Shown here piece by piece: positions 20,806-29,446 of a DNA stretch of 64,000 nt; the first letter of the stretch is position 1, and every line of letters starts with the position of its first letter. The stretch lies in the NCBI GenBank assembly GCA_034521835.1, contig JAXHMA010000010.1:212768-276767 (forward strand). The letters run 5' to 3'. Below the pieces are notes generated by a model. That model ran no database searches. It was not told where the DNA came from and saw nothing but the letters and a program-made list of their open reading frames with translations. Source of the stretch: JAMQKA01 sp034521835 (GTDB lineage: Bacteria > Bacteroidota > Rhodothermia > Balneolales > Balneolaceae). A program made the position numbers and the translations under genes.

Positions 20806-22110
20806 TTAAGCCGAATACCGCTCCAGGATGATAGCGTGCCCCTGCCCTCCTGCAGCGCAGGCAGCGACAAGTGCCAGGTTACCATCCTCTTTTATCAGCC
20901 TGTTACTGGCCGTAGTGATAAGCCGTGCACCAGTCGCTCCAAATGGATGCCCCAGCGAAAGTGAACCGCCCCACGTATTAAATTTCTCCATGGGAATTTC
21001 ACCCACTTTCTTATCGCGATTCAGTTTTTCTTTAGCAAACTTCTCCGAATCCAACGCCTTCAACACCGTGAGTATCTGTCCCGCAAATGCCTCATGAAAT
21101 TCAAAAACATCAATATCACTCAGCGAAACTCCTTTTTCATCCAACACCTGGGGCACCGCGTAGGCTGGGCCCAGCAGGAGCTCGTCTTCAGGATCTTGTG
21201 CCACAAAGGTATAATCCAGCAAACACGCTTTCGGCTGCACTCCCAGACTCCGTGCTTTTTCATCGCTCATAATAAGCGTGGCTGAAGCACCGTCTGTTAA
21301 AAACGATGAGTTCCCGGCGGTAATGGTCCCGTGTGGTTTAATGAAGGCGGGGCTCAACTTTTCCAGTTTCTCCATGGAGGTATCTTCTCGAAAGCCATTG
21401 TCTTGGGTCACCGTATCAAAATTGGGTGGGACCGCTGCTGGCAACAGCTCATCATTCAATAAACCTTTATTTGTTGCCTTTGCCGCCAGCCGATGCGATC
21501 GCAGGGCGTACTTATCCTGCTCCTGGCGACTTATATTAAAATGGGCCGCCATCCGATCGCAGCTTTCCCCCATTGTTTCGCCGGTAGAAAATTCAGAAAT
21601 GGAGGGGATTTCCGGTAGCAGATCAGATGGGTGCAGACCTTTAAAAAACTTCAAATAATCGCCCATCGACTTGTATTTACGGGCATCCAGCAGCTTTTGA
21701 CGGAACTTCTTGCGGAAACGGATCGGGATGTCGGACATCGTTTCGGTTCCGCCAGCAAGTATTATATCCGCCTGGCCTGAGCGGATCATTTCAACAGCAC
21801 TGGTGATAGCCTGGTTTGAAGAAATACACGCCATCGTCACCGTATGAGCCGGAATGCTTTTGGGAAGTCCCGCACCTAGAGCCGACTCCCGGGCTACGTT
21901 GCTCGTGTTCACATCCTGGATAACACAGCCCATAATGATCCGGTCAAGCTGCTCAGGTGCTATCGACACCCGTGCCATCAGTCCTTCAATGGCCATCCGA
22001 CCCATGTCATAGGCCATCAACTTTTTGTACGCAGTTCCAGATTTTTGGAATGGGATGCGGCCTCCATCCACAATTACTGCTCGTCGCCCTTCACTTGGTT
22101 CTTCTGCCAT
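20806..22110 (-). CDS. fadI: Acetyl-CoA C-acyltransferase (thiolase)
   Basis: Performs the final thiolytic step of beta-oxidation. It has 434 residues, intact. The nucleophilic cysteine is in TMACISSNQA (Cys95); the other active-site parts are FEFHEAFAGQ (His), GHPFGATGAR (His) and CAAGGQGHA (Cys). The length and the insertion FRKKFRQKLLDARKYKSMGD fit the FadI/trifunctional beta-subunit branch. It sits upstream of fadJ in the same direction, forming a two-gene fatty-acid oxidation unit. Confidence 0.93.
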   Translation of the reverse strand: MAEEPSEGRRAVIVDGGRIPFQKSGTAYKKLMAYDMGRMAIEGLMARVSIAPEQLDRIIMGCVIQDVNTSNVARESALGAGLPKSIPAHTVTMACISSNQAITSAVEMIRSGQADIILAGGTETMSDIPIRFRKKFRQKLLDARKYKSMGDYLKFFKGLHPSDLLPEIPSISEFSTGETMGESCDRMAAHFNISRQEQDKYALRSHRLAAKATNKGLLNDELLPAAVPPNFDTVTQDNGFREDTSMEKLEKLSPAFIKPHGTITAGNSSFLTDGASATLIMSDEKARSLGVQPKACLLDYTFVAQDPEDELLLGPAYAVPQVLDEKGVSLSDIDVFEFHEAFAGQILTVLKALDSEKFAKEKLNRDKKVGEIPMEKFNTWGGSLSLGHPFGATGARLITTASNRLIKEDGNLALVAACAAGGQGHAIILERYSA

Positions 22111-22371
22111 CTACTTTCCCGTTTTTTATATGATTTGCGAGCCTATTTAACGCAATGTTGCTTATTTCAGCATGGAAGTCAATAGTTACTTAACACCGTT
22201 AACCAAACAGGCATTCAGGCTAACAACTGTTGCAAAAATCATTTTCAAGTGGAGCCCCGGGTGACCAATAAAAAACCGGGAGAGTTTTTACAGCTCCATA
22301 AATAGCTTCTAGATGTATCCAGATCCGGGCTTTTATCATCTCAATCCTCTCTACTAATGTTAATAAAATGT
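22111..22371. other. Intergenic region between fadI and tRNA-Val
   Basis: No coding sequence seen. It contains the divergent control regions of fadI and the tRNA. The sequence near 22255-22290 contains CCCGG and CCGGG repeats that could pair (AGCCCCGGG ... ACCGGGAG) but without a clear terminator tail. Confidence 0.4.
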
Positions 22372-22402
22372 TTTGCCTGCGAAGCAATAGTTCTTATATT
22401 TG
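22372..22402 (+). promoter_or_regulatory. Bacteroidota-type promoter of tRNA-Val
   Basis: TTTG at 22372-22375, then exactly 19 bases, then TATATTTG at 22395-22402. This matches the known -33 TTTG / -7 TAnnTTTG consensus of the primary sigma factor in Bacteroidota. The tRNA begins 51 bp further on. It also supports the phylum assignment. Confidence 0.75.
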
Positions 22403-22453
22403 TGCACTTAAAAATGAGACGGTGTCCATTTTGAAAATCTGAAGTTCGTTAAT

Positions 22454-22528
22454 GGGTGGTTAGCTCAGCTGGTTCAGAGCACCTGCCTTACAAGCAGGGG
22501 GTCACTGGTTCGAATCCAGTACCACCCA
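22454..22528 (+). tRNA. tRNA-Val (anticodon TAC)
   Basis: A 75-nt cloverleaf: acceptor GGGTGGT/ACCACCC, D arm GCTC/GAGC, anticodon stem CCTGC/GCAGG around loop CTTACAA (anticodon TAC), T arm ACTGG/CCAGT with loop TTCGAAT, discriminator A. No encoded CCA follows (ACA). Its 3' part is the integration site of the following element. Confidence 0.95.
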
Positions 22529-22576
22529 CACAATTATAAGTCGTTGGCCCGGAAAGGGTTGGCGGCTTTTTTATTT
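22484..22576 (+). repeat. attL: 93-bp direct repeat at the tRNA side
   Basis: Contains the last 45 bases of tRNA-Val (from TGCCTTACAAG) plus 48 bp downstream, including the tRNA terminator. Identical to 29447-29539 except G22561 versus A29524. This copy belongs to the intact tRNA. Confidence 0.9.
22540..22572 (+). terminator. Rho-independent terminator of tRNA-Val
   Basis: GTCGTTGGCCC (22540-22550) pairs with GGGTTGGCGGC (22556-22566) around loop GGAAA, using several G-U pairs, then TTTTTT. It starts 11 nt after the tRNA. Confidence 0.7.
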
Positions 22577-22689
22577 GGATAAATCCTCTCCCTTTTAAGC
22601 CTATTTTTATTTCTGGTATCAGAATGGTATCAGAAAATGAACCGCAACCCCTATTAATTAACCCTTCAAATAGGTGGGATTTTGTGCGT

Positions 22690-23091
22690 TTATTCATCTA
22701 CCGGCTTTGCTCGTGCTGCCAGAAAATCGGCAACATCTTCATCCGTCTTTTCCTTATCCAGGTATTCATAAACCAGATCGGCTAGTTCCGTTTCGTAAAA
22801 CTCCTGGATCTCATAACCATTCAGATACAAGAATGTAATAGCCGCATGGGTTGCCGTTCGCTTGTTACCGTCCAGAAAGGGGTGTGCTCTCACAATGGCC
22901 GTTAGGTAAGCAGCTGCCATTGCAAACAGGTCTGGATACAGGTATTCGCCACCAAATGTTTGTTGGGGTTGCTGTACGGCACTTTCCAGCTTGTCTTTAG
23001 AAAGGATTTCCGGCGTACCGCCTTTTTCTTTGATCTGTACTTCGTGAAGGTCTAAAACCTCTGATAGAGAAAGGAATCGCGGGTCTTCCAT
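22690..23091 (-). CDS. doc: Doc (death-on-curing) toxin, Fic fold
   Basis: A 133-residue Fic/Doc protein. The signature AHPFLDGNKRTATHAA (residues 69-84) is the Doc active-site loop, here with Gly75 in place of the usual Ala; in Doc it phosphorylates elongation factor Tu. Length and the N-terminal helix (FLSLSEVLDLHEVQIKEKGG) fit chromosomal and plasmid Doc toxins. It starts 8 bp after the antitoxin stop, in the usual antitoxin-first order. It is the last gene before attL, so it could stabilise the element by killing cells that lose it. Confidence 0.88.
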   Translation of the reverse strand: MEDPRFLSLSEVLDLHEVQIKEKGGTPEILSKDKLESAVQQPQQTFGGEYLYPDLFAMAAAYLTAIVRAHPFLDGNKRTATHAAITFLYLNGYEIQEFYETELADLVYEYLDKEKTDEDVADFLAARAKPVDE

Positions 23092-23099
23092 TCTGGCTA

Positions 23100-23252
23100 T
23101 TATTTAGCCAGCTTTTCAAAAGATTTATCGTGTTTCCGAAACGTTATTTCGGCCGCCTCTTTGAAGGATTTCTTGGACAGGCGTGGCTTTGCCTTTTTTC
23201 GATCTACTCCAACATCCTTAGCGGAGGTGGTATGTTTTTTCTTTTTAGGCAT
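23100..23252 (-). CDS. Small basic antitoxin partner of Doc
   Basis: A 50-residue, lysine-rich protein (MPKKKKHTTSAKDVGVDRKK ... ending FRKHDKSFEKLAK). It is placed directly upstream of doc with an 8-bp gap. The C-terminal half could form the helix that antitoxins place over the Fic site, but it lacks the Phd DNA-binding domain I would expect. The antitoxin role is inferred from position and size only. Confidence 0.65.
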   Translation of the reverse strand: MPKKKKHTTSAKDVGVDRKKAKPRLSKKSFKEAAEITFRKHDKSFEKLAK

Positions 23253-23325
23253 ATTACGTGTTCTTTAGAACTCACTAGGTATTATAGATAATTAACGAGA
23301 GTAAGTAAAATTTGTTTCCGCGGGG

Positions 23326-23721
23326 TCAATTCATGACTAGGAGGATAATGCCCACCGGAATAACAAAGGTTAAAAAATATCTACCTGCATTAAAGTCGGG
23401 AGATCCAATTACCTTTGTCGTTTTTTTTCCAGGCCTAACTTTTACTGTAAAAGTAGTATCAAGTGTATTTGAATAACCTCGGCTTCCTACAATAGTGATG
23501 TTATGTTCTCCCAATGGGACGTTATTAAAAATAATCTCAGATGTTCGCTCACCCTCCATCACAAGCTTTTCGGAAATAGTGATTGTGGCCGATAAAGGTC
23601 TAGATAATTTTATTTCTACCGTACCCGTGTTAGTATTTGGTTCGGAGTCTAATGTCTTTTCATAAGGCTTAGAACATCCCAGTAAGAAATACAAAACTAA
23701 AATAACTAACCACCAACGCAT
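23326..23721 (-). CDS. Hypothetical lipoprotein with PEGA-like domain and C-terminal membrane segment
   Basis: 131 residues. The signal MRWWLVILVLYFLLGCSK ends in lipobox LLGC. A beta-rich part (GTVEIKLSRPLSATITI, VPLGEHNITIVGSRGYSNTL) resembles PEGA domains. The C-terminus has a hydrophobic segment (YFLTFVIPVGIILLVMN). Surface or envelope location is likely. Function unknown; such cargo lipoproteins on small elements sometimes alter the host surface, which is only a guess here. Intact. Confidence 0.6.
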   Translation of the reverse strand: MRWWLVILVLYFLLGCSKPYEKTLDSEPNTNTGTVEIKLSRPLSATITISEKLVMEGERTSEIIFNNVPLGEHNITIVGSRGYSNTLDTTFTVKVRPGKKTTKVIGSPDFNAGRYFLTFVIPVGIILLVMN

Positions 23722-23846
23722 AAAAACTCCTGATTTAAATCCTGATTACTTGAGTAATTTGGTTTAAATAGCCAGAAAAGATAAGAGAGGCAAGGGGTAC
23801 TGCTCAATCGGGCCGGGCTTCGAAGATCTTCGTTTCATTGACATAG

Positions 23847-24038
23847 CTACTCTTCCATTTTTGATCGGATGTAGGCTTCCGGGTCGTCGCCTTTGAATGA
23901 GGAAAGGGGACAACCTACTTTGTCCTTTGCGGCGTGTGCACGGACAAACGCTTCTGCTGTTCCCGAATTTCCATCCCAGGTAAGTGGCTTTTGGGGGATA
24001 CGATTTTCAAGTTTTGATATTCTGTTCTTAAAGCTCAT
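23847..24038 (-). CDS. Small hypothetical protein of the integrative element
   Basis: 63 residues, starting MSFKNRISKLENRIPQKPLT and ending DDPEAYIRSKMEE. The first 15 residues resemble those of the 24389-24601 product (MKSLQNRLEKLENK), a short heptad-like helix. The remainder is acidic. No family recognised. Same strand and tight spacing with its neighbours suggest one transcript. Confidence 0.5.
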   Translation of the reverse strand: MSFKNRISKLENRIPQKPLTWDGNSGTAEAFVRAHAAKDKVGCPLSSFKGDDPEAYIRSKMEE

Positions 24039-24077
24039 AGCTTACTTTTTTGGTGTTGAATTTGCGTTTTACGCTTC

Positions 24078-24353
24078 CTATGTCTTCGGGTTGATCTGTT
24101 CCTCCAAAGATTCAACCCTTTCTATGATTTCGTCAAGCTCTGTGAGTTTTCGCAGCTTGCTTCCCAGCTGTGAATATGCATGGGCTGCCTTCATCATTCG
24201 CTCCATTTCATCCGGGTCGTAATCTTCCCCGGCCGTGCCTAAAAAAACGGGTTCTATGGCCCGCATTGCATCCTGAATCCGAAGTCGGATCTTTTTGATG
24301 GTCCAGGGTTTTCTCGATCTGGAATATTTGTAGGAGCTTTTCTTCTTTCCCAT
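24078..24353 (-). CDS. Small hypothetical protein of the integrative element
   Basis: 91 residues. A strongly basic N-terminus (MGKKKSSYKYSRSRKPWTIK) is followed by a helical, acidic C-terminal half (EEDYDPDEMERMMKAAH-like; LRKLTELDEIIERVESLEEQ). The charge pattern suggests nucleic-acid binding plus oligomerisation, by inference. No known family. It is 35 bp from the previous small gene. Confidence 0.5.
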   Translation of the reverse strand: MGKKKSSYKYSRSRKPWTIKKIRLRIQDAMRAIEPVFLGTAGEDYDPDEMERMMKAAHAYSQLGSKLRKLTELDEIIERVESLEEQINPKT

Positions 24354-24388
24354 ATCTCCGGGTCAAATCAGTTCTTTTTTTGGTTATT

Positions 24389-24601
24389 TCAGGCAGCACA
24401 GGGCACAGGCGCTCTTTTCCTTACCCCCTGATGCCTCGGCTTCATGCCTACGGCTCGTATCATCTTGTGCATGTTCTGCCGGGCCTGTGCCTCCCATGTA
24501 TCCAGGTCCGGCTCTTCGCCGGTGCGGACAACCGCCGGGGGCCGGTTTGCTGCTTCGGTCTTGTTTTCCAGTTTTTCGAGTCGGTTTTGTAAGGATTTCA
24601 T
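24389..24601 (-). CDS. Small hypothetical protein of the integrative element
   Basis: 70 residues, starting MKSLQNRLEKLENKTEAANR. It shares its short N-terminal helix with the 23847-24038 product. The C-terminal half (EAQARQNMHKMIRAVGMKPR) is basic. Unknown function. Confidence 0.5.
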   Translation of the reverse strand: MKSLQNRLEKLENKTEAANRPPAVVRTGEEPDLDTWEAQARQNMHKMIRAVGMKPRHQGVRKRAPVPCAA

Positions 24602-24620
24602 AGTACTGTGTTTAAATTAA

Positions 24621-24658
24621 GGCTGGCCCGGCGACTTATTCAAAAAAACGGGCCAGCC
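24621..24658. repeat. Perfect 10-bp inverted repeat
   Basis: GGCTGGCCCG (24621-24630) and CGGGCCAGCC (24649-24658) flank an 18-nt loop containing seven A residues. It lies between two element genes and could be a processing hairpin or a protein-binding site; on the minus strand the T run sits inside the loop, so it is not a standard terminator. Confidence 0.55.
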
Positions 24659-24718
24659 GTTGCGATCAACTAACCGTTGCTGACGGCTTCTTCCCGTGCT
24701 TTGCGTGCTTGCAAATCA

Positions 24719-25405
24719 CTACGCACTGAATCGTTCGAAATGGAATTTTGGTACTTTGTCCAGAATTACAATTTTGTGAAGCGCGGCTTTGCCGATACGT
24801 TCTAATTCCTGCTTGACTTTCATCTTTCCAGCGAAGCGTTTTTCTCTGTAATATTTAAGCAAATCTTGGCGATTTTCTTCGGATAAGTTAACCAGATAAG
24901 CCGGTTTTGATAAAACAGCACTGGCAGAGGAAAAGTCTTGTTTGTCAATACGCTGCTTCACCCATTTAAATACGGCCGTTGGGGTGTCAAAATTTTGGGC
25001 AGCCCACTGTCGGATTTCTTTTGCATCCCGGCTATTCCCTTCTTCATTCAGCGGCTCGTTTATTTTTGCGTTTATTTCGTCGGTTCTGCGATCCACAATT
25101 TCGGTCACCTTCTCAATGGTTTCAAACACCTTTGGGGCTACTTTGTCGACGTATCGAACGTGTTCCGCGGCTCTGCCGTGCTCATTCAGGGTGCGGTCAG
25201 AGTTGAGCTTGTCAACGGTATCATTAAGCGTTTCAAGCATCTCGTCGACTTTACCCATTCCTCGAATGGCGCTCTTTAGCTCAAAATCCTGTGGCACATT
25301 ATTTTTTTCGATCTTTGCCTCAAAAAATTCTCGGCTTTCGTGAAGGGGGATCGTAATTTTTGGACGCGCGCTGCTTTTGGTGTTTCTAAATTTGCGTGGA
25401 GTCAT
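24719..25405 (-). CDS. Hypothetical helical protein of the integrative element
   Basis: 228 residues, intact. A basic N-terminus (MTPRKFRNTKSSARPKITIP) precedes a long, mostly helical, charged protein (EMLETLNDTVDKLNSDRTL; KVFETIEKVTEIVDRRTDEI). No enzyme motif. It might be structural or regulatory. The next frame after the stop stays open for about 18 codons (VRSDLQARKAREEAVSNG), so the C-terminus could be longer if a base is wrong near 24730. Confidence 0.5.
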   Translation of the reverse strand: MTPRKFRNTKSSARPKITIPLHESREFFEAKIEKNNVPQDFELKSAIRGMGKVDEMLETLNDTVDKLNSDRTLNEHGRAAEHVRYVDKVAPKVFETIEKVTEIVDRRTDEINAKINEPLNEEGNSRDAKEIRQWAAQNFDTPTAVFKWVKQRIDKQDFSSASAVLSKPAYLVNLSEENRQDLLKYYREKRFAGKMKVKQELERIGKAALHKIVILDKVPKFHFERFSA

Positions 25406-25475
25406 AATCGGTTTTTTTGTTTCTGATTTGATTCAACGTAGCAAGTTTTCGGGCCTAAGTAATCTCGAAAAATCG

Positions 25476-25695
25476 TTATTCGTAAAGAATGTAGTCGATC
25501 GACCGGAGCCGCCGGTTAAATTGTTTAGCCAATTTCTTGCGCAAGGTTTTCGTATTTCCTTGGTAGCGTCCTTTAAGCTGTTCGTACAGACGCCGGATTT
25601 CGACCGTTTCAATTTCGTAAACGATGTTTCGCACCTCCGGCCGCCCCCAAGGCTTTAACAGCCTGTTTTGCTTCTTTAAAATCATCTGTTGACAT
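25476..25695 (-). CDS. Small basic hypothetical protein, one frameshift in a G run
   Basis: The best start is ATG at 25695 (MSTDDFKEAKQAVKALG). The frame then breaks at a G5 run near 25645 and continues as GRPEVRNIVYEIETVEIRRL ... RLRSIDYILYE. The joined product is about 72 residues. It is basic and helical; unknown function. The 25476-25685 frame alone starts at an internal ATG of the wrong frame. Confidence 0.45.
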
Positions 25696-25859
25696 AAAAA
25701 TTACTCACTAATTGCGGCTCGTTTTCTGATACCGAATTGATACCAATAAGGTTTTGTCGAAATATTTAAGTCGATCATAATTTGTTAACTCTTTGTGCAA
25801 CAATGGAATAACGGAATTTGGTCTTTTTCTGACCTCCTGCTTACAAAGCAGATATTGGG

Positions 25860-26636
25860 TCAAAATGGCAGCTCTGATCTCTCTTTTATGGATTCAAAAA
25901 AGATGTTTGGTTCCGGTGCGGTTTTTTTGTCTAATTTGTCAATCTCATTCATCAAATATTCTGCAGGATCTTTTACTCCATCCAGTTTTAAATCTTCCAG
26001 TACATCTTCAATCGTTGCCAGCACTGAAATATCAGAGCCGTCCTTGTGTTTTCTGGGATACGCCTCTAACAAGAATTGAGCGTTGTCAATGCTAACGCTA
26101 ATGTCTTTGTTAATGCCTTTGTTAATGGTGCCTGCCCTGGGGCTGCCCTGCCCCTCATACTCTTCACATTCCCCATTTTCTGGGGCAGGCTTGGGGCTGC
26201 CTTGGGGCAAAGGAAGGTTTAATTCCCCTTCGGTTATTGCATCCCGGAAAGACTTAATGTTGACGCAATTTGGGTACTCTGAAATAAAGCGTTCTAATAG
26301 TCCATGTTTAGCCAGTAGCTTGTAACAGGATACGCCCAGGTTATTCCCTGCAGCAATGGTTCCCCATGTATCCCGAACAAAGTCTTTGATCCACACGGAA
26401 CCATCATTCAGGATAGTAAACCGCTCTCGATCAAAATTTACCTTGTCTATGAAGGTTTTAAGCTCTATTTCTCCCTCACAATGAAAGGCGGCCAGTTTCG
26501 GGTTGTGCTGGTACACGCCTACATTGTCGCACTTGCAAATGACAAGCCAGTAAAAGAGCTTTTCGGTCTGGGACAGCTCGCTAAAAAAGGGCTGATCCCA
26601 AATATGAATTTCTACCATTCGACGTTTTGAATCCAT
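25860..26636 (-). CDS. Putative replication protein (phage replisome-organiser-like)
   Basis: 258 residues. The N-terminal 110 residues (VEIHIWDQPFFSELSQTEKL, then NVGVYQHNPKLAAFHCEG) follow the pattern of phage replisome organiser / O-like replication proteins, which begin with a winged-helix after an IWxxxxFxxLSxxxK motif. A proline- and acid-rich linker follows, then a small C-terminal helical domain (TIEDVLEDLKLDGVKDPAEY). It lies just downstream of the AlpA-like gene. The role is inferred from this resemblance and from context; it is the only replication-like gene of the element. Confidence 0.5.
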   Translation of the reverse strand: MDSKRRMVEIHIWDQPFFSELSQTEKLFYWLVICKCDNVGVYQHNPKLAAFHCEGEIELKTFIDKVNFDRERFTILNDGSVWIKDFVRDTWGTIAAGNNLGVSCYKLLAKHGLLERFISEYPNCVNIKSFRDAITEGELNLPLPQGSPKPAPENGECEEYEGQGSPRAGTINKGINKDISVSIDNAQFLLEAYPRKHKDGSDISVLATIEDVLEDLKLDGVKDPAEYLMNEIDKLDKKTAPEPNIFFESIKERSELPF

Positions 26637-26730
26637 TGGTTTTCCTCCAGAATTTTGAAGGGCAAAGAGAAAAGCCGTATAATAAAATCGGTTTTCCTCT
26701 TAGGCTTGGAGTTGCTGCTCCAGGCCTTTT

Positions 26731-26937
26731 TTATGCCACATCTGATTGGGGTTCGTCTTCCAATTCACCGTTCAGCCAGGCCTCGACGTCGCTTTTGCGA
26801 AAGCCGACGGCACGCGGACCGAATTGAATTTTTTCGATGGGGAGTTTGTCTTGATCCATCCAGCGGTAAAGTGTTGAGATATGGATATCCAGGATGGAGC
26901 ACAATTTTTTGGGGCGGATGATATCGAGTTCTTGCAT
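26731..26937 (-). CDS. AlpA/excisionase-like HTH protein
   Basis: 68 residues with a MerR-type winged helix: IIRPKKLCSILDIHISTLYRW (helix-turn-helix) and the wing FGPRAVGFRKSDVEAWLNGE. The ending RKSDVEAW is typical of the HTH_17/AlpA group. In P4-like elements such proteins act as excisionase or activate the integrase; that role fits here. Intact. Confidence 0.75.
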   Translation of the reverse strand: MQELDIIRPKKLCSILDIHISTLYRWMDQDKLPIEKIQFGPRAVGFRKSDVEAWLNGELEDEPQSDVA

Positions 26938-27104
26938 AACTTACAGGCTTTTCTTTCTGTTTCTATTATCTGCCTATAAGCTATTAGACTATACTGTGCT
27001 TCGTTAGATGTAGGATGTAACTTTAGGGGTTACATATTGTTACGCTTGACCCGAAGATCTCTTTGTCATAACTACTTTTGTTTCTCTTGAAACTACTAAA
27101 AGAT

Positions 27105-28005
27105 TTATACCTTGGACCTAAACCCATTGAGGACCTCTTCTCCTCTATCTCGTTGATACACTTCCCTCCAGATCATGTCCGAATCGTAGAGATTGTAAGC
27201 AGTTTTTCCCAATATCGATCATATTCTATAGGTAATCTTCCGATATTACTTATACCTATCCTCTCTTTCTGCTCCTCTTTTGACAAATCTTTGAAAGGTG
27301 TTAAATCATCGAAATAATCTTTGTCAATTATTTCATCTTGGATACTTATGAGTATGCCCTTCGTTCATATTTACTTTTGCAATATTTATATAAAATCGAA
27401 TTGCGCCCAGCACTTTTTCAATCCCAAAACCATCATATTCTTGCCCGGTTGCCCGTTCATATATTTTACTAATTTTTTTAGCAATGAGCCTAAATTCACC
27501 TTCAGGATTCAGTATAATTAGCCATCATTTTCCTATTCTCAATGAAAAAATTGTCAATATACTCTTTCAGTATTTTTACTTCTTCTCTTAGAGGTCTTTG
27601 AAATACTGTTATTTTGGCGTTTCCGAACCCATCCTGTGAAGGGAAGAGTGGCTTGTGAGGAGGTACTCCATAGGTAACCCTCGGATCTTCTTTAGACCTT
27701 TCATCTTCAAGTTTGGAAGAATCATAGATCTCATCAATTATTTTATGACATGCCTTTACCCAAGTTTTGAGACTATGCTCCATCCGCTCTCTCTGCTCTG
27801 GCAAATCGGACAGAAGAGTAGAAAAATCAGCTTCTGCTCTTAACTTGTTTTTATTGTAAGCCTCTACATATTTGTCATGAAGCCGTATCGCAAATTTTTT
27901 TCTATTGATTCCTTCAAACTCCACATTATCAATTTCAAATTTAGGCTTACTATCTTCAATAAATGCCTCGGTTTTTGAAGTGATATCTTTACTTGCATTA
28001 CTCAT
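27105..28005 (-). CDS. Hypothetical protein downstream of the integrase, frameshifted
   Basis: The clear frame 27502-28005 (MSNASKDITSKTEAFIEDSK) gives 167 residues. Reading frames after it keep coding character: LNPEGEFRLIAKKISKIYER, then DYFDDLTPFKDLSKEEQKER, then YDSDMIWREVYQRDRGEE to a TAA at 27105. The whole would be about 300 residues with two or three one-base errors near 27515, 27345 and 27200. No family recognised. It starts 2 bp after the integrase stop, so it is co-transcribed with it; AT-richer than the rest of the element. Confidence 0.5.
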
Positions 28006-28007
28006 AT

Positions 28008-29278
28008 CTATCCAATCTTAGTAACATTTGACTTTGTCTCTCCAGCTAAAATCTTCTGTAAGTGGCTACTCCACCGGTTCATGGCCTGCCTCTTTTCCTT
28101 CATGTAGCCATGCCGGTCATGCAATGGCCGTAACTTGATATCATCTCCGGCCAACCCTTTGTGGTTGAGTATCTTGCCCAATACGGTGCGATCCACGTTC
28201 AATTTCAGCCATGTAGGTGGCTACGGTACGCCTTAAATCATGGGGCCGGAAGTCTGATGCCCGGATTCATTTTTCGTGTATCTAACGGCTCGTTTAACCG
28301 ATTGCAGGGGCTTATTATCCAACTTCAGGAGAGGCAAACACGTAATCGCTGTTATTGCCTGCTCTCATTTCCTCGATAATATCTAAAGCCATATCAGAAA
28401 GGGGAACCAGGTGCTCTTCTTTGTTTTTCGCCAGTTCCGCCGGTATGGTCCAAATATCGCCGCGAATATCATCCCATTTCATACTCATTGTTTCGGTTTT
28501 CCGTTGGCCGGTAATGAGCAGCATCTTAAAAACCGATTGTGTAGGCTCATTGAGCTGCTCGAAGTATTCCCACAGATCCTGTATTTCTTCGGGCTTGTAA
28601 TCCCTACTCCGCTTTTTTTCAACCTTGCCGCCTTTTTTGGTCTTATTGTACTTGGGGATGCTACGTAACCAAATTCACCTCTGTCAGATCCCGGTTAACA
28701 GCGAATGAATAGATTTTCGAAAGCCGCGCTCGAATACGATTCGCCATTACCGGTGCGGGTTTCTTTCCATAGGCTTTATCATCTAACAGGCTAATAATCT
28801 GGTTTTTGCTAATCTTTTTGATAGGGTACTTGCCTAATTTGGGAACCAACTCAACATCAATAATTCGTTTGTACTCCCCTCTTGTGGTTTCCCGTAGTGT
28901 TGGCAGGTACTTCTCTTTAAACTCTTCGGCAATCTCGTTGAAGGTTTCGGGATCGGGCTGGTTTTTGCGCTTTTGCTTTTCGGCTTGGGGGTCAATGCCT
29001 TTATTTACCTGTTGTGCCAACTCTCTGGCTTGATCTCTTGCATCAGATAAGCCCAAATCTGGATAGGATCCAACTTTATAAGACTTGTATTTCCCATTGA
29101 AGTAGTACCGGTAGTAAAAATAAATACTGCCTGCTTCGGTCAATCGGATAAACAGCCCTTTAACTCCCTTTCCTTTGAGCTGGTTGTCCTCAATCAGATG
29201 CTGATCGTAGTACTCAACACGTTTGCCAGGTGGAGTCAGGTTTCTAAGAAATTGGTCTGTTAAGTGTCTTTTCGGCAT
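28008..29278 (-). CDS. int: Tyrosine recombinase (P4-type integrase), frameshifted
   Basis: About 420 residues over four frames. An arm-binding DUF4102-like N-terminus (GVKGLFIRLTEAGSIYFYYR) is followed by the core-binding domain (FNEIAEEFKEKYLPTLRETT). Catalytic parts: first Arg in LLITGQRKTETMSMKWDD, HDLRRTVATYMAEI (His-x-x-Arg), GKILNHKG (second His) and the Tyr in DRHGYMKEKRQAMNRW. Breaks lie near 28670, 28315, 28205. All catalytic residues are present in one frame or another, so it may be active if the shifts are errors. Its start lies 169 bp from attR, the normal place for the integrase of a tRNA element. Confidence 0.88.
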
Positions 29279-29446
29279 AATAGGTGTTTTTGGATTCTGG
29301 TATCAGACTGGTATCAGAAATTTGCCCGAAACAAGTCTAATTCAAAAGAACTTCTAAGAACCAAAATACGCTCTTATCGTATGATATTCAACGATTTAGG
29401 GTACTTTAATCTATAAAGAAAGAATTAATAAGAACCCCATTAGATA

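Noticed and set aside
22488..22697. Minus-strand frame overlapping tRNA-Val
   Set aside because: It covers the tRNA and its terminator; a coding role is very unlikely.
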